Assembly: GCA_017650105.1 (NCBI GenBank)
Contig: JAGCFO010000026.1
Span: 62,001-126,000, forward strand
Source of the DNA: Bacteroidaceae bacterium
GTDB lineage: Bacteria; Bacteroidota; Bacteroidia; Bacteroidales; Bacteroidaceae
Length of the DNA: 64,000 nucleotides
Direction: 5' to 3'
This document shows positions 34,192 through 43,013 of this stretch, piece by piece. The first letter of the stretch is position 1, and every line of letters starts with the position of its first letter. Below the pieces are notes generated by a model. The model was given only the letters and a program-made list of their open reading frames with translations, made no database searches and had not been told where the DNA came from. The position numbers and the translations under genes are program-made.

Positions 34192-36624
34192 CTATGCTTT
34201 CTGGTTGCCGTAGTTTCCGTAAGTGCCGTACTTCCCATACTTTCCGTATCCGTATCGGCCATACTTCCCATATTTTCCGTAACCGTAGTAGTAGCCGTAC
34301 TTGCGTTTCTTCATGTCAACACCGTTGAGGATGACAGCCATATTCTTCAGCTTGCCCTCTTCGTGGATGCTGTTGAGGAATTGAATGTCGTTCTTTGTCG
34401 TATAGTCGGCGCGGGTAACGTAAAGACAAGCGTCGGCAACTCGTGCGATGATGAGTGTATCGGTTACGAGTCCGAGGGGAGCAGTGTCGAGGATGATATA
34501 GTCGTACTTCTCCTTCAGGAATTCGATTGCCTTATCGAGGTTCTCCTTTGAGAGCAGCTCGGCTGGGTTCGGAGGAATGATGCCTGCAGGAAGCAAGTCG
34601 AGATTTTCGCTTTGCTTAGAGTTGATAATCTGATCGAAGAGAAGTTCCTTGTCGTTCTTGTCACCAATGAGGAAGGAAGTGATTCCTCTCGTGTGATCTT
34701 TGAGCCCGAAGATATCTGCAAGACGCGGCTTGCGGATATCCAAGCCCATCAGAAGGACTTTCTTACCCAACAGAGCGAAGCTCATTGCCAAGTTACTTGC
34801 CACGAAAGTCTTGCCTTCTCCCGAGGTTGTTGAAGTGAAGAGGACGACTTTCTTGTCGGGCGAATCGAGCATGAACTGCAGATTCGTACGAATGGCGCGG
34901 AACGTCTCAGCCATAGTGTCATTCTCGTTTTCCTTGATGACAATAGCGCGCTGGTTGGTTTTAAGTGAATGATCAAGAGCTACGTCGCCCAAGACAGGTA
35001 CCTTGCAGAGCTTGTCAAGATCGTTGCGCCCTTCGATTTTATAGCGTAGTAGATCAAGCAAGTATATAAGAGCAACTGGGATGGCTAAACCCATAATAAG
35101 AGCGATGAGCCAAATCATGTTTCTCTTTGGCGAAACAGGCCTTTCGTTTGCTAATGCGGCATCGATGATCTTTGCGTTATCTGCCGTAGCTGCAAGAGCG
35201 AGGGAGTTCTCTTCACGCTTCTGGAGAAGCATCAAGTAGAGGCCTTGCTGCACTTCCTGCTGACGGGTAAACTTTGCCAACTCCTTCTCCTGAGTAGGAG
35301 CCTGATTGATTCTTGCGTTGTAGCGGTTTGCCTGTGACTCAGCGTTGCGAACCTGGATGTTAAGCGCGTTGTTGAGCGACTCGATGGAAGTCTTGATAGC
35401 GCTTGCAAGTTGTTCGGCGTTGCTTGTGACTTCGATAACAGATGAGTTGTTTTCCGTTGCCGTTCTGAGCAGGGTGCTTCGCTTCACGATGGCCTCGTTG
35501 TACTGCCCGATAAGAGCGGTAAGCGTGGCATCGGTGAGTCCCACGTTTCCAGGGATTACCTGAAGATGATTGGCGGGATTGTTGACGTATTGTTTCAGCT
35601 GAGTGAGAATACCAAGCTGGGCAAGAAGTTCAGCGCGTTTCTTCTCATATTCGTTGCTGCTCTGAAGCACGAGCTGGGCATCGCTGGAAAGGTTTGTCAA
35701 ACCTGAACTGCTCTTGAATCCTGCCAACTGACTTTCTGTTGCATTCAGTTCTTCGGCTACTTTCTGGAGCCTTTCGTTGATGAACTGCTCAGTTTTGATG
35801 CCGACAAGGTTCTTGTCGTTGTTGTTCTCGCGGTTGTATGCGTCAACAAGCTGGTTTACGAAATCCACGCCACGTTTTTTGTTCTCATCCAGATAGGAAA
35901 TGTGAGCGATGGAAGTCGTTTTGGAAGTGGGAGAGATGGAAAGTCCTCCGAGACAGTACTTTGCCATACGGATGGGAGGCACGATAGAAACCGTCATCTC
36001 CAGATTTGAAGCAAGAGGCTCGGCTTCTCCCTTTGTGAGGACGAGTTGCCCGATTGGAGACTCTATTATATAAGGTAGGGAATCGGCTTTCTCCTCCACC
36101 TCGACTTTTTTACGTGTCTTCGGGTCTCTTTTCACGTAGTTGATGACATACGACTGTGGCGTTGGCTGAGTAATTTTTAATGAGAACCCGTTTGTCATGT
36201 TTTCCACATCGCTTTCGCTGATGTTCACCTCTACAGGATACTTCCCGTAAGCCACTCTGTTGGCTACTCGCCCGTGAATGGTGTAGATGATGTAAAGCTT
36301 GAGATCCATCACCACTTGTTTGACAAGCGACTTGGAGCGCATGATTTCTATTTCGTTGTCGATGCCACCTGAGTTGCTCATCAATCCAAAGTCTTGCAAT
36401 GCCATCATCTGGTTCTGGTAAGAACCTTTCTTCTCGTCGTTGATCTGCACGGTAGCTTGCACGCTATAGATTTCCGTTTTGTAACGGAGATATACGGCAG
36501 CAAGGAAAAGGCAAAGGATGAGGGAGAGAGCAATCCATCTCCAGTTGATGATAAGCTTTTCCAGCAATTGCTTAAGGTCGAAGCCTTCTTCGTTGTTGGT
36601 AGTGTTGGGATTGTCTGTATTCAT
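34192..36624 (-). CDS. Wzc-type polysaccharide co-polymerase / tyrosine autokinase
   Basis: 810 residues. The Wzz domain lies between two membrane helices (about 30-50 and 500-520) with a long periplasmic coiled-coil and GNVR-type region. The cytoplasmic BY-kinase has Walker A TSGEGKT, Walker A' LLMGLDIRKPRL and Walker B YIILDTAPLG. The C-terminus is an unusually regular Tyr-Gly-Lys tail with about 13 tyrosines in the last 40 residues, the presumed autophosphorylation cluster. It pairs with the Wza-like lipoprotein gene 9 bases upstream. No glycosyltransferases, flippase or polymerase lie next to it, so it must serve a locus elsewhere. Confidence 0.93.
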   Translation of the reverse strand: MNTDNPNTTNNEEGFDLKQLLEKLIINWRWIALSLILCLFLAAVYLRYKTEIYSVQATVQINDEKKGSYQNQMMALQDFGLMSNSGGIDNEIEIMRSKSLVKQVVMDLKLYIIYTIHGRVANRVAYGKYPVEVNISESDVENMTNGFSLKITQPTPQSYVINYVKRDPKTRKKVEVEEKADSLPYIIESPIGQLVLTKGEAEPLASNLEMTVSIVPPIRMAKYCLGGLSISPTSKTTSIAHISYLDENKKRGVDFVNQLVDAYNRENNNDKNLVGIKTEQFINERLQKVAEELNATESQLAGFKSSSGLTNLSSDAQLVLQSSNEYEKKRAELLAQLGILTQLKQYVNNPANHLQVIPGNVGLTDATLTALIGQYNEAIVKRSTLLRTATENNSSVIEVTSNAEQLASAIKTSIESLNNALNIQVRNAESQANRYNARINQAPTQEKELAKFTRQQEVQQGLYLMLLQKREENSLALAATADNAKIIDAALANERPVSPKRNMIWLIALIMGLAIPVALIYLLDLLRYKIEGRNDLDKLCKVPVLGDVALDHSLKTNQRAIVIKENENDTMAETFRAIRTNLQFMLDSPDKKVVLFTSTTSGEGKTFVASNLAMSFALLGKKVLLMGLDIRKPRLADIFGLKDHTRGITSFLIGDKNDKELLFDQIINSKQSENLDLLPAGIIPPNPAELLSKENLDKAIEFLKEKYDYIILDTAPLGLVTDTLIIARVADACLYVTRADYTTKNDIQFLNSIHEEGKLKNMAVILNGVDMKKRKYGYYYGYGKYGKYGRYGYGKYGKYGTYGNYGNQKA

Positions 36625-36633
36625 GAGAGGGAG

Positions 36634-37425
36634 TTATCTTTTCAGGATGTTAAACAAAAGGGATGCCAGCGAGACGAGAACCGATGTGGCAGAGAACCAG
36701 ATGGTTGTCATATTACCGATTTCGGAGTTCTGAGCCTTGGTTTGGTTCGGCTCAACGTAGAGAACATCGTTCTGCTGCAGGTAGTAGTATGGGGAGTATA
36801 TGATGTTTGCGTCGTTAAGGTTGAGCGGCACAATTTGTTTAGTTCCATCGGAATATTCGCGAATGAGTTTCACTCCATCGCGTCGTCCATAGATAGTAAG
36901 GTCGCCAGCCAAAGCGAGGGCTTCAAACACGTTGACTTTCTCGTTGGAGACAGTATAAGTATTTGGACGTGCCACTTCTCCCGTGACGGTGATTTTGTAG
37001 TTCACCATTCGAACGTTGACGATGAAGTTTCCTTTAAGGAATACGCTGAGTTTTTTCTTTATCATCTCTTCCGATTCGCTCTTTGTCAGTCCTCCCACGT
37101 GCAACACTCCTAATCCTGGGAACTCGATGTTGCCGTCATTGTCAACGAGATAGGTTTGGAGGGTAGGCTGTGAAGTGACGGAACGCATCGATGCCGATTG
37201 AATGGTAGCCACAGTAAGGTTGTAGGGTATGGCCGATTCATAGTTTTCGCTGTTAACCGTGATGGTCAGCAGGTCTTTGGGCTGGATGCGAGCATCATAA
37301 AGTTCAACGACTTGTTCGTTGTCAATGGATTCGCTGTTCTGCAGGTAGGGAACCTGCTTGTACGATGAACATGAGGCTACTATCAGCAGCAGCGCGAATG
37401 CCAGAAGGGATTGAATACGTTTCAT
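36634..37425 (-). CDS. Wza-type polysaccharide export lipoprotein
   Basis: 263 residues from the ATG at 37425, chosen because a lipoprotein signal begins there (MKRIQSLLAFALLLIVASC, lipobox VASC). A Poly_export domain follows (DARIQPKDLLTITVNS), then SLBB-type repeats (VTGEVARPNTYTVSNEKVNV), and a C-terminal hydrophobic segment that would act as membrane anchor. It forms the outer-membrane exit for polysaccharide with the Wzc partner. Its own promoter lies 29 bases upstream. Confidence 0.93.
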   Translation of the reverse strand: MKRIQSLLAFALLLIVASCSSYKQVPYLQNSESIDNEQVVELYDARIQPKDLLTITVNSENYESAIPYNLTVATIQSASMRSVTSQPTLQTYLVDNDGNIEFPGLGVLHVGGLTKSESEEMIKKKLSVFLKGNFIVNVRMVNYKITVTGEVARPNTYTVSNEKVNVFEALALAGDLTIYGRRDGVKLIREYSDGTKQIVPLNLNDANIIYSPYYYLQQNDVLYVEPNQTKAQNSEIGNMTTIWFSATSVLVSLASLLFNILKR

Positions 37426-37453
37426 TTCAGTGCCTTTAATGCATTTTAGCGTG

Positions 37454-37461
37454 CAAAGATA
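37454..37461 (-). promoter_or_regulatory. wza/wzc promoter, -7 box
   Basis: TATCTTTG followed by C on the minus strand. Confidence 0.68.
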
Positions 37462-37719
37462 AGACAATTTTCTCATTCTCGCAAGAAAAGATGGAAAATC
37501 TCAGTTTTTACCTATTTTTAAATGCTGATTCCATAGTTCTCGCCCGTCTGGATTCCAATGAATGGGAGGAAACCACGCAATGCTTCTTTTCAGTTCACGA
37601 GCACTACTTTTTCAGTTGGCAGACGGTGAAGGCTTGGATTCAGAAAAGAGATTTCGGGCAAAATATCATCTTTTTTCGGAATTATTTCTCCTTTGTTAGG
37701 CCGTTTGACAATAAATGCG

Positions 37720-37727
37720 TACATTTG
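37720..37727 (+). promoter_or_regulatory. Promoter of unknown gene at 37757, -7 box
   Basis: TACATTTG followed by C, 29 bases before the ATG. Confidence 0.65.
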
Positions 37728-37756
37728 CGCCACGAATTCTAAACCGAATAACAATT

Positions 37757-38389
37757 ATGAGCATATTCACCAAACTTTTTGGCAATAAGACGGCCGACAA
37801 GGTTAAGGTGGGCGGTATGGAAGATTTTATGACACTCATCCGTGTCTACTATCAGGCTGTTATGGCTAGCAGCTTGGGAATAACCAACATCAACATGCTT
37901 CCCGATTTGGCCGTCTTCAAACGCACGCTGAAGGTGCCCACGCAAAACAACAAGCTCGGGCTTGCCGAAAAATCGCGCTGCAAGAAAATGCTTTCAAGCA
38001 TTTATGGTATCAACGACAATTTCTTCAAGGAGATAGATACCTCCATCAAAAAGAACTGCCGCACCTTGAACGATGTGAACGGCTACTTCTTCCAGTTCCA
38101 GAAGTTCAACGAGAGCCTTATGATGCTCGTCGGCAACCTTATGAAATGGAGATTCCGCACGCCCGGCTTCATGAAAAAAGCCCTCTATGCGGTGACGGAA
38201 CAGACAGTAAGCGACATCCTCACAAAGAACAAGTGGAAGGACGAGGCAACCTACAAGACTGTTGCCGTCGTGCGCCAACTGCAGCAAACGCTGGGGTACT
38301 CAGCTACTTGGATGACAGACTTTGTTTACAACATTGTCCGTCTTGCCAAAAAGGAGAAGGCACCGAAGCAAGTCGAGGAAAAAAAATAA
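37757..38389 (+). CDS. Conserved hypothetical helical protein
   Basis: 210 residues from the ATG at 37757 (MSIFTKLFGNKTADKVKV), the first start after the promoter. It is basic, largely helical and Met/Lys-rich, without signal peptide; a Lys-rich tail ends it. It looks like a family I have seen only in Bacteroidales, without a known function. Monocistronic, with a hairpin downstream. Confidence 0.72.
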   Translation: MSIFTKLFGNKTADKVKVGGMEDFMTLIRVYYQAVMASSLGITNINMLPDLAVFKRTLKVPTQNNKLGLAEKSRCKKMLSSIYGINDNFFKEIDTSIKKNCRTLNDVNGYFFQFQKFNESLMMLVGNLMKWRFRTPGFMKKALYAVTEQTVSDILTKNKWKDEATYKTVAVVRQLQQTLGYSATWMTDFVYNIVRLAKKEKAPKQVEEKK

Positions 38390-38430
38390 AACGCAAATCG
38401 CAGAGCGCTTTCCACTCTGTGACAAAAAAA

Positions 38431-38463
38431 TGACTTTTTTCTTCTTTTTATTAGAAAAAGTCA
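38431..38463 (+). terminator. A/T-rich hairpin after unknown gene
   Basis: TGACTTTTT pairs with AAAAAGTCA around a T-rich loop. It may end the upstream transcript, and it sits directly before the next promoter. Confidence 0.45.
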
Positions 38464-38464
38464 C

Positions 38465-38472
38465 TATCTTCG
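38465..38472 (+). promoter_or_regulatory. Promoter of the zapA region, -7 box
   Basis: TATCTTCG followed by C, 20 bases before the ATG; the same TTCG variant as at the DUF3127 gene. Confidence 0.6.
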
Positions 38473-38491
38473 CAACAGTTTTTCAGATAGG

Positions 38492-38815
38492 ATGACACAC
38501 GACGACGAGAGATTGTTTGAAGTGTTCGAGACAAAGCTCCAGCAGCTGATGGATGCTTACGGTAGGCTCAAGGAAGAGAACCTTGAGCTGAGGAATCGTT
38601 TGCACACCGTCGACGATGCTTTGTCGGCTGAGCAGAAGCGCTTTGCCGAGCTCAGCAGCTCCTATCAGAGCCTGAAAGATGGACGAGTGTTACAAGGCAT
38701 TGATGTAGAAGATGTCGATCGCACTCGAACCCGTCTTTCCAAACTTGTGCGTGAAGTCAATCGTTGCATTGCTATGCTGAATGCAGACACCACATTTGAT
38801 GTTGAACTGGAATAA
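38492..38815 (+). CDS. Small coiled-coil protein upstream of zapA
   Basis: 107 residues. Residues about 5-65 form a coiled coil (LQQLMDAYGRLKEENLELRN) and the C-terminal 40 residues contain RTRTRLSKLVREVNRCIAML. Size and position resemble ZapB-like cell-division proteins found next to zapA, but I see no diagnostic motif. The zapA gene follows after 12 bases. Confidence 0.75.
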   Translation: MTHDDERLFEVFETKLQQLMDAYGRLKEENLELRNRLHTVDDALSAEQKRFAELSSSYQSLKDGRVLQGIDVEDVDRTRTRLSKLVREVNRCIAMLNADTTFDVELE

Positions 38816-38827
38816 TCCACAGAAGCA

Positions 38828-39121
38828 ATGGACGACAAGTTGAAAATCAAACTCCTGATTGGCGACGCCAACTACCCCATGATCATCGACAGGGCCGATG
38901 AGGAAGTGTTGCGCGAAGCTGCCAAGAGGGTCAACAATATGTTGAATATGTATCGCGAAACGTTCCCGAATCTGAGCAAAGAACAGTATTTGGCTATGGT
39001 GGCTCTTCATAATGGAGCCATGAACGTGCAAAAAGAGGGGATGAACAACACAGCCCCCTTCAACGAGCGACTGAAACGATCCGTTGGCCTCATCGAGGAG
39101 TTTCTTGACAAGGAGAAATGA
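38828..39121 (+). CDS. zapA: Cell division protein ZapA
   Basis: 97 residues matching ZapA: N-terminal DDKLKIKLLIGDANYPMIID with a following ERYLREAA-like helix (DEEVLREAAKRVNNML), and a C-terminal coiled coil. ZapA stabilises FtsZ filaments at the division ring. It is placed between the small coiled-coil gene and rny, an arrangement familiar in Bacteroidetes. Confidence 0.87.
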   Translation: MDDKLKIKLLIGDANYPMIIDRADEEVLREAAKRVNNMLNMYRETFPNLSKEQYLAMVALHNGAMNVQKEGMNNTAPFNERLKRSVGLIEEFLDKEK

Positions 39122-39202
39122 CTTCCCGCACTGCTTTTTAAGATAACTTGTTGCATGTCGGCACGCCGGCGTTGCAACGCAAACATATTAAAATAAAGCA
39201 GT

Positions 39203-40747
39203 ATGACAACAACCGTGACTTGGATAATAGCCATCATCGTCGGCATAGTGATAGGAGCACTCATCATGTTCCTTATCTTCTTTGCCGGCTCAAAATCAAA
39301 GTACAAAACCATTATCAGCGAGGCTGAGGCCGAAGGAGAAGTAATCAAGAAAAATAAGCTCCTGGAGGTAAAGGAGAAGTTCCTTAACAAGAAAGCCGAA
39401 CTGGAAAAGGAGGTGGCTGTTCGTAATCAGAAGATTCAGCAGGCCGACAGCCGACTGAAGCAGCGCGAGCAGCAGCTCAATCATCGTCAGGAAGAGCTGC
39501 AGCGCCGTAAGGCAGAGGCTGACGCTATCAAGGAAAACCTCGACATGCAACTCCAGATGGTAGAGCACCGAAAAGAGGAGCTGGAGCATCTGCAGCAGCA
39601 GGAGCGGGTTAAGCTGGAGGCTATCAGCGGATTATCCTCCGAGCAGGCGAAAGAACGCCTTGTGGAGTCGCTCAAAGAAGAAGCTAAGACGGATGCCGCT
39701 TCCTATATCAATGAGATAATGGAAGAGGCTAAGATGACAGCCAACAAAGAGGCTAAGCGCATTGTCATTCAGACGATTCAGCGCGTTGCTACCGAAACGG
39801 CAATTGAGAATAGCGTCACCGTTTTCCACATCGACAACGATGAAATGAAGGGTAGGATTATTGGACGTGAAGGGCGTAATATCAGAGCGTTGGAAGCTGC
39901 CTGTGGAGTGGAAATCGTCGTCGACGATACGCCTGAGGCAATAGTAATAAGTGGCTTTGATCCTATCCGACGCGAAACGGCACGCCTTGCTCTGCATCAG
40001 CTGGTTGTGGACGGACGAATCCATCCTGCCCGCATCGAGGAGGTGGTTGCTAAAGTGCAGAAGCAGCTGGAGGAGGAAATCATCGAGACGGGAAAACGCA
40101 CTACTATCGACCTCGGAATCCACGGACTTCATCCCGACTTGATTCGTCTGATAGGAAAAATGAAGTATCGTTCAAGCTACGGGCAAAACCTGCTCCAGCA
40201 TGCGCGTGAGACGGCAAACCTCTGCTCTATTATGGCAGCCGAACTGGGTTTGAATCCCAAGAAAGCCAAGCGTGCAGGCTTGTTGCACGATATAGGAAAG
40301 GTGCCCGACGAGGAGACGGAACTCCCACATGCCCTCTACGGAATGAAGCTGGCAGAAAAATACAAGGAGAAGCCCGATATCTGCAATGCCATCGGAGCAC
40401 ATCACGATGAAGTGGAGATGACGACTCTTCTGGCGCCCATCGTCCAGGTGTGCGATGCTATCAGCGGTGCTCGTCCCGGTGCGCGTCGCGAAGTGGTTGA
40501 GGCTTACATCAAGCGCCTGAACGACTTGGAGAATATCGCGATGTCCTATCCCGGCGTAACAAAGACGTACGCCATTCAGGCAGGACGTGAGTTGCGCGTT
40601 ATCGTGGGTGCCGACAAGATTGACGATGCAGGCGTGGAGTCATTGTCAACGGAGATAGCCAAGAAGATACAAGACGAGATGACCTATCCGGGACAAGTGA
40701 AGATAACAGTCATTCGCGAAACGCGTGCCGTAGCTGTGGCAAAGTAA
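39203..40747 (+). CDS. rny: Ribonuclease Y
   Basis: A 514-residue membrane-anchored endoribonuclease for mRNA turnover. N-terminal transmembrane helix (about 6-26), a long Gln/Glu-rich coiled coil (about 35-190), a KH domain with [20 protein letters not shown], and an HD domain with the metal-binding [11 protein letters not shown] and GAHHDEVEM histidines. Length is typical. A short hairpin with GTTGC/GCAAC arms lies in the 81-base gap after zapA. Confidence 0.97.
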   Translation: MTTTVTWIIAIIVGIVIGALIMFLIFFAGSKSKYKTIISEAEAEGEVIKKNKLLEVKEKFLNKKAELEKEVAVRNQKIQQADSRLKQREQQLNHRQEELQRRKAEADAIKENLDMQLQMVEHRKEELEHLQQQERVKLEAISGLSSEQAKERLVESLKEEAKTDAASYINEIMEEAKMTANKEAKRIVIQTIQRVATETAIENSVTVFHIDNDEMKGRIIGREGRNIRALEAACGVEIVVDDTPEAIVISGFDPIRRETARLALHQLVVDGRIHPARIEEVVAKVQKQLEEEIIETGKRTTIDLGIHGLHPDLIRLIGKMKYRSSYGQNLLQHARETANLCSIMAAELGLNPKKAKRAGLLHDIGKVPDEETELPHALYGMKLAEKYKEKPDICNAIGAHHDEVEMTTLLAPIVQVCDAISGARPGARREVVEAYIKRLNDLENIAMSYPGVTKTYAIQAGRELRVIVGADKIDDAGVESLSTEIAKKIQDEMTYPGQVKITVIRETRAVAVAK

Positions 40748-40780
40748 CGAACAACACTTTTCTCCGACGTCGTTTTCATA

Positions 40781-40811
40781 AGCCAATCCCTGATTCGGGG
40801 ATTGGCTTTTT
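40781..40811 (+). terminator. Intrinsic terminator of rny
   Basis: AGCCAATCCC and GGGATTGGCT are complementary around TGATTCG and are followed by five T residues. The Rhs fragment on the other strand abuts it. Confidence 0.9.
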
Positions 40812-40844
40812 CTGCATAACTCTTGTTTCCCCTAATGAGGTAGC

Positions 40845-40992
40845 CTCCGTCGAACAGGTAGCGGTCCACCAGCGAGCCCTTCAGCAGGAAGCGCCCCGCA
40901 TAGTCGGTGCTGTCGCGGAAGAGCGTCTCGGCAGCGGTGAGCTCGTGTGTCTTGCCGTTGAAGCTATTCAGGCCATCCTTCGTCTCCTGGGT
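40845..40992 (-). pseudogene. Rhs protein fragment (pre-core region)
   Basis: On the minus strand the frame reads GLNSFNGKTHELTAAETLFR, then DSTDYAGRFLLKGSLVDRY and LFDGGYL. This is the segment that in Bacteroidetes Rhs proteins precedes the core by about 80-100 residues (DYxGNxxYENG...EGGY type). It has no start, stops at the rny terminator and lies downstream of the core and toxin rather than upstream. It is a leftover of a longer Rhs gene or a recombination scar. Confidence 0.7.
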
Positions 40993-41530
40993 GAAGAATC
41001 TTAATTGTATCTCCATAAATCTTAACCTCAGACAAAAAGCCTTGTTCATCATAATATCTCCACTCACCACATTGAGCACTATCGATTATTGGCTCATCAT
41101 CACACAGAAGGGTTCCTTCTTTCTTTTTATTACCACTGGGATAATAACTCGTCATTACACATTTGAATTTCGGTATCCCGTCACCCATATATGCCCACTG
41201 ACTTTTTGGAACATGTAAATTGTTATCTTGAAAGTTCGTAAAAGAAAAATCGATATGACCAGATTCTGAAAAACAGAATAAGCTGACATATTTTCCATCT
41301 GCTTTTTCTCCTGCAAAGGCTAACGTATTTGTGTGTAGGTTTATGCAATAGTAAAAACCATTTTCTTTTCCGTTTTTAAAATACTCAAAAGTCTTGTAAA
41401 AAGAATTTTTTGAAACCCATAGTCCCTCCTTTTCCCCATTCTCATTGAACTGATTCATTCTACACATATTTTCCTGTGCAGATAAAAAAAACGGAAGAGA
41501 CATTAATATTAATAAAAAAATTTTCTTCAT
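40964..41530 (-). CDS. Exported MORN-like protein, putative periplasmic immunity protein
   Basis: 188 residues from the ATG at 41530, selected because the signal peptide MKKIFLLILMSLPFFLSAQ starts there, 1 base after the toxin stop. Mature residues show MORN_2-like units (NENGEKEGLWV, FKNGKENGFYY, YPSGNKKKEGTLL). A secreted immunity protein is what a peptidoglycan-targeting toxin needs. The last seven codons (GDEGWPE) are read from Rhs-fragment DNA in a different frame, so the native C-terminus may have been replaced. Base composition is more AT-rich than the housekeeping genes. Function inferred from context. Confidence 0.65.
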   Translation of the reverse strand: MKKIFLLILMSLPFFLSAQENMCRMNQFNENGEKEGLWVSKNSFYKTFEYFKNGKENGFYYCINLHTNTLAFAGEKADGKYVSLFCFSESGHIDFSFTNFQDNNLHVPKSQWAYMGDGIPKFKCVMTSYYPSGNKKKEGTLLCDDEPIIDSAQCGEWRYYDEQGFLSEVKIYGDTIKILHPGDEGWPE

Positions 41531-41531
41531 A

Positions 41532-42449
41532 TTATCTTGCATTCAAATAGTTGCTACTAAGCCCGTTCAGATAGAAATTGAAAGATGGAAGTCTTGTGGC
41601 ATTTATCGGTTCTGACAAGGTGCGGGATAATGATATGGACACAGTATTGTTTTTCTGTAGTTCATTGTTGAACAACCCAATAAATTCATCCCACCTTGTT
41701 CTGTCAATTAACAAACAACCCGCAGAAATAGGTGCTTTTCCTTTTGTTAGATTATTGCTACCAGCCTTATGAATATCTATTCCTTTGGCATAAGTCCTAT
41801 TGTCAGAATAGGCGGGATTCGTGAATCCAAGTTCTATGGTATTTCTCGTAAGGCCTTTCCCAATATCAAACATTTTCAGGGCATGATATGAACTTTTGCT
41901 CCCATGATGGTCGCCAACTTTTGCTTCATACATACCTTCCGGTATTGTTGGATATGCTCTCAGGTCGCTGGGATAGGTACAAGCATCAAAAGTTCTTATC
42001 GTCCCGTCTGCCAGATATACAGTTGCTGTAGATGTATTGATGTTTTTATCTTTTTCTGGATTGAATGTCCTATTTTCAGAAAAGAAGATAGCCTGATGGT
42101 ATAATCCAGACAGTAGATTACCATTACTATCATACGACTCAGACTCATCTATCCATTCATATCCATTGTTCAACTGACTTCCGTCCCTATTAATTGTAAA
42201 GGTGGGTTTCCACGCCCTCCCATCCGGGTCGATATAGTTGACGGGATTGTTTGCGCAGTAGGCGTAGGGGGAAAGGTGGTAGTACTTCTCTGACAGCGGG
42301 TCCATGCCCGTGAAGCGGGCGATGGCAGGGTCATAATTGCGCGCACCGAAGTCATAGAGGTCATAGCCGTACATTCGGTCCAGCTCCTTGCCGCCGAACT
42401 TGTACGGCTGCACGTAGGCAATATGGTCGGCAAAGTGACGTTTTCGCAT
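41532..42449 (-). CDS. Orphan Rhs tip: Rhs core plus YkuD-like toxin domain
   Basis: 305 residues. Residues about 14-79 are the Rhs-associated core (YKFGGKELDRMYGYDLYDFG, then ARNYDPAIARFTGMDPLSEKY and NNPVNYIDPDGR), the usual boundary before a variable toxin. Residues 80-305 carry an L,D-transpeptidase (YkuD)-like motif: His227, then 14 residues, then Ser242-Ala-Gly-Cys245, close to the H-x14-17-[ST]-H-G-C signature. A toxin acting on peptidoglycan, like Tlde1-type effectors, is inferred. The rest of the Rhs protein is missing; the ATG falls just before the core and only a weak TTCCTTTG box precedes it, so it may be silent until recombined into a full Rhs gene. Confidence 0.75.
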   Translation of the reverse strand: MRKRHFADHIAYVQPYKFGGKELDRMYGYDLYDFGARNYDPAIARFTGMDPLSEKYYHLSPYAYCANNPVNYIDPDGRAWKPTFTINRDGSQLNNGYEWIDESESYDSNGNLLSGLYHQAIFFSENRTFNPEKDKNINTSTATVYLADGTIRTFDACTYPSDLRAYPTIPEGMYEAKVGDHHGSKSSYHALKMFDIGKGLTRNTIELGFTNPAYSDNRTYAKGIDIHKAGSNNLTKGKAPISAGCLLIDRTRWDEFIGLFNNELQKNNTVSISLSRTLSEPINATRLPSFNFYLNGLSSNYLNAR

Positions 42450-43013
42450 CTTCTCTCGGTCAGCTATTTAGGGTTAGGGTTATGTTTTTCATTCAATCTA
42501 CTGCAAAGGAAAGCATTCGTTTTCACATTTGCAAGAAAAAGGCGTGACACAAAGCGTGATATTTGTCGATTTTGGGTGTTTTTTATTGTGGTTGACCGTT
42601 TGGCACGTTAAAGAAATACGGGGAGGGGAAAAATGGAGATATGAAAAAGAAAGGCTGACTTCTTTCTGCAGGAGGTGCTGTGAACTGCCTTCTGCCACAT
42701 AAGGAAGGCCTGATTCCTTCTGAGCGAAAGGAACTATTGCACAATAAATACCTGACATTTGATTTTCTCGAGCCTTTGGGAGAAGTTCTCCCAAGAAAGA
42801 ATAATGGTTCTCCCAAGAAGGAATAATGTTTTTTGGAGAAGGAAAAACGGCTTGTTGTTTGTCTCGCGCACAGAATCAAGCTAGATGGAGCTTGCCGTTT
42901 CCTGGATTTTCAACGTTGGGATTGAGTGAGGCTCTGACGCTTCGAAGTTCTTAGGCTTAGGGGCTTGAAATGTGTTGCCTGGGACTGTATTTCCGTAAGA
43001 GACGGCAAGGAAT
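42450..43013. other. 560-base gene-free region between Rhs tip and ispH
   Basis: It starts with two TAGGGT/AGGGT units (42469-42480) and a weak minus-strand promoter-like box (42504-42511), holds a divergent repeat copy (42775-42848), and otherwise shows no gene. The minus-strand frames at 42498-42879 are not supported. Confidence 0.55.
42775..42848 (+). repeat. Modular intergenic repeat, copy 7 (divergent)
   Basis: Opens with an 8-bp inverted repeat TTGGGAGA-AGT-TCTCCCAA (42776-42794), then AGAAAGAATAATGGTTCTCCC, AAGAAGGAATAATG and TTTTTTGGAGAAGGAAAAAC. Confidence 0.6.

Larger units (their letters stand above)
37426..37756. other. Divergent intergenic region, wza / unknown gene
   Basis: It carries a minus-strand promoter (37454-37461) and a plus-strand promoter (37720-37727). 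The 83-codon plus-strand frame at 37491-37742 has an ATG but no recognisable homology and overlaps the downstream promoter; I cannot support it as a gene. Confidence 0.5.

Noticed and set aside
37491..37742. 83-codon ORF in the wza upstream region
   Set aside because: No recognisable family; it overlaps the promoter of the next gene and has no promoter of its own.
39122..39202. 6S RNA or other ncRNA between zapA and rny
   Set aside because: The gap is only 81 bases with one modest hairpin; no promoter or terminator is visible.
40684..41079. 131-codon minus-strand ORF as an intact gene
   Set aside because: Only the middle (40845-40992) is Rhs-like; the beginning is out-of-frame immunity gene and the end reads through the rny terminator and into antisense rny.
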